From contig CAZILB010000002.1 in NCBI GenBank assembly GCA_964539925.1, positions 1-64,000 of the forward strand: DNA of 64,000 bases. The letters are read 5' to 3'. The notes beneath the pieces are model-generated. The model was not told the DNA's origin. It did no database searches and saw nothing but the letters and a program-made list of their open reading frames with translations. Positions 62,997 to 64,000 of this stretch are shown here, one piece after another (within the stretch, counting starts at the first letter, position 1; each line of letters starts with the position of its first letter). Made by a program: the position numbers and the translations under genes. Origin of the DNA: DP-20 sp964539925 (lineage in GTDB: Bacteria > Desulfobacterota > Binatia > UBA9968).

Positions 62997-64000
62997 TTAG
63001 GTTTCGCGTATCGTTCGATTCCGGCTTTCGATCTCTTTGACATGTTGCTTGCAGTCCTTCTCGGCGGGAATCAGCTGGGAAATCACGATGAGGTGCGGGA
63101 AGTGGTTCACGGAAGGTTCTCTAAGCACATGCTGCGGATCGCGTCCGTCGCGGACGTCCTTGACAGCGTTTGCCAGCAATTTTCGCGCGGCGACGATCGC
63201 TTTGTCCGAAGAGACCAGATGCTCTGCGGCGCGGTCCTGAGTCGCTCCCTGGGATTCCGTTGCGAAGGCGTCATGGGCTTGGAAGTTGAACCCCATGCCG
63301 GTGAAAGTCTGGGTTTTCATCGACTCACGGTCCTGCTGGTATCGATTCGCGGCGTTGCGTGTCAAACGATAATCCACCGTCAGATCGGCGCGGTTCTTCT
63401 CGCGCAGCTCCGCCGCCAGCGCTCTTTCCCGGCTAAACAGGAACACGTACTTCCAGTGGTTCGTGTCGTCGATGGGCACATGCCAGTGCACGGCGTAGCC
63501 TTCGCCGACGGTCGAACCGCCGAACGCAGACAGATTGGGCATGACGAAATTCGTCACTCGCAGATAGCGCTTGTCCGATCCCGAGTCCCGGAGCGTATAG
63601 ATTCGAAGGCCAAAATCCGTCAGTTCCACTTCGATCCTCGGCGCCACATCCACGGCAAGCAACGCGTTGTCCGTGGCGTTGCCGCCGCGCACGATGCGCG
63701 GCGGCAACGCCACTTGCGCCTCGGAAAGAAATTGATGCAAAAAAGACAGGTGGACGGGATCGATGTTGCCTTCGTTGCCCTGCAAGAAATTGCACTGGTA
63801 AAAGATCTTGGTGACCGCGCGTTGCTCGGCCGGCAGCGCGAGAAACTCGTAGTTCGGCAAGAGCGGCGGCTCGCCCGGCCCCATGTAGGTAAATAGGACA
63901 CCGCCTGCTTCGAGGCAAGGGTGAGCGCGATGGCGAATTGCGTGGCGGTTGGCGCCGCCGCCGGGTTCTCCCGGCTGTTCGATCACGCAGCCCGTAACAT
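62997..64000 (-). CDS. Rieske-type aromatic ring-hydroxylating dioxygenase alpha subunit, partial
   Basis: The reading frame stays open to base 64000, so the N-terminal Rieske [2Fe-2S] domain lies outside. The visible part begins after that domain at CVIEQPGEPGG and HPCLEAGGVLFTYMGPGEPP. The mononuclear iron site is intact: GNEGNIDPVHLSFLH supplies the Asp-x2-His-x4-His arrangement. It belongs to the phthalate/vanillate-type oxygenases that add O2 to aromatic rings or demethylate. The substrate is unknown; a reductase gene is not seen here. Confidence 0.85.
   Translation of the reverse strand, partial: VTGCVIEQPGEPGGGANRHAIRHRAHPCLEAGGVLFTYMGPGEPPLLPNYEFLALPAEQRAVTKIFYQCNFLQGNEGNIDPVHLSFLHQFLSEAQVALPPRIVRGGNATDNALLAVDVAPRIEVELTDFGLRIYTLRDSGSDKRYLRVTNFVMPNLSAFGGSTVGEGYAVHWHVPIDDTNHWKYVFLFSRERALAAELREKNRADLTVDYRLTRNAANRYQQDRESMKTQTFTGMGFNFQAHDAFATESQGATQDRAAEHLVSSDKAIVAARKLLANAVKDVRDGRDPQHVLREPSVNHFPHLIVISQLIPAEKDCKQHVKEIESRNRTIRET

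Overview
The window is a gene-dense chromosomal segment of a GC-rich free-living bacterium. It holds about 58 protein genes, two complete tRNAs and one partial tRNA. The Sec, Tat, HtrA, AsmA-like and lytic-transglycosylase genes indicate a Gram-negative cell. The mix of NMT1/SsuA-type ABC systems, a CoxL-like molybdenum hydroxylase subunit, an LLM oxidoreductase, a Rieske dioxygenase and thiocyanate-hydrolase-like genes resembles environmental lineages such as Binatota/Desulfobacterota, Rokubacteria or NC10. That placement is an impression from gene content, not a phylogenetic result. I see no insertion sequence, prophage, integrase or CRISPR array.

Layout. 1-130: tRNA-Gln (partial) and tRNA-Glu. 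0.4-4.1 kb: an MFS transporter, an orphan helical protein, a TPR protein and a PAS-HisKA-receiver protein that lacks an ATPase domain. 4.3-13 kb, all on the minus strand: a CoxL-type subunit, an OsmC-like protein, then tgt-yajC-secD-secF-recJ. A tRNA-Asn follows. 13-21.5 kb: a Mut7-C protein, a transglutaminase-like membrane protein, an ABC exporter, an esterase, HtpX, an LLM oxidoreductase and a lipoprotein aminopeptidase. 21.4-25 kb: a two-gene ABC exporter with one degenerate ATPase site. 25-36 kb: BipA, a glutaredoxin-like protein, a large AsmA-like protein, a small HTH protein with a PmtA-like methyltransferase, TatA, HtrA, MgtE and a flippase-like protein. 36-42 kb: purM-purN, an SsuABC-like transporter and a FemAB-like acyltransferase. 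42-46 kb: a DUF1178 protein, an ornithine-cyclodeaminase-like enzyme, a class IV aminotransferase and a lytic transglycosylase. 46-49.7 kb: ntrB-ntrC-thiE and a MaoC-like protein. 49.8-56.4 kb: the translation cluster rimP-nusA-ylxR-infB-ylxP-rbfA-truB, preceded by a leader terminator. 56.5-59.6 kb: GTP-dependent PEP carboxykinase followed by three small genes forming a three-subunit cobalt enzyme of the thiocyanate hydrolase/nitrile hydratase family. 59.7-64 kb: an unknown protein, a J-domain protein, a two-domain VOC protein, an orphan substrate-binding protein and a Rieske dioxygenase cut by the window end.

Most of the window is core metabolism, secretion and translation. The most distinctive locus is pckG plus the three-subunit hydratase/hydrolase (56.5-59.6 kb). 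The gene order, the split beta subunit, the CTLCSC metal site and an Arg after CYP together favour a thiocyanate hydrolase-like enzyme over an ordinary nitrile hydratase. Other points worth a second look are the ATPase-less hybrid kinase, a CoxL-type subunit without its electron-transfer partners, a MaoC-like protein lacking its catalytic Asp, and a 9-bp-period inverted repeat near 61.9 kb.
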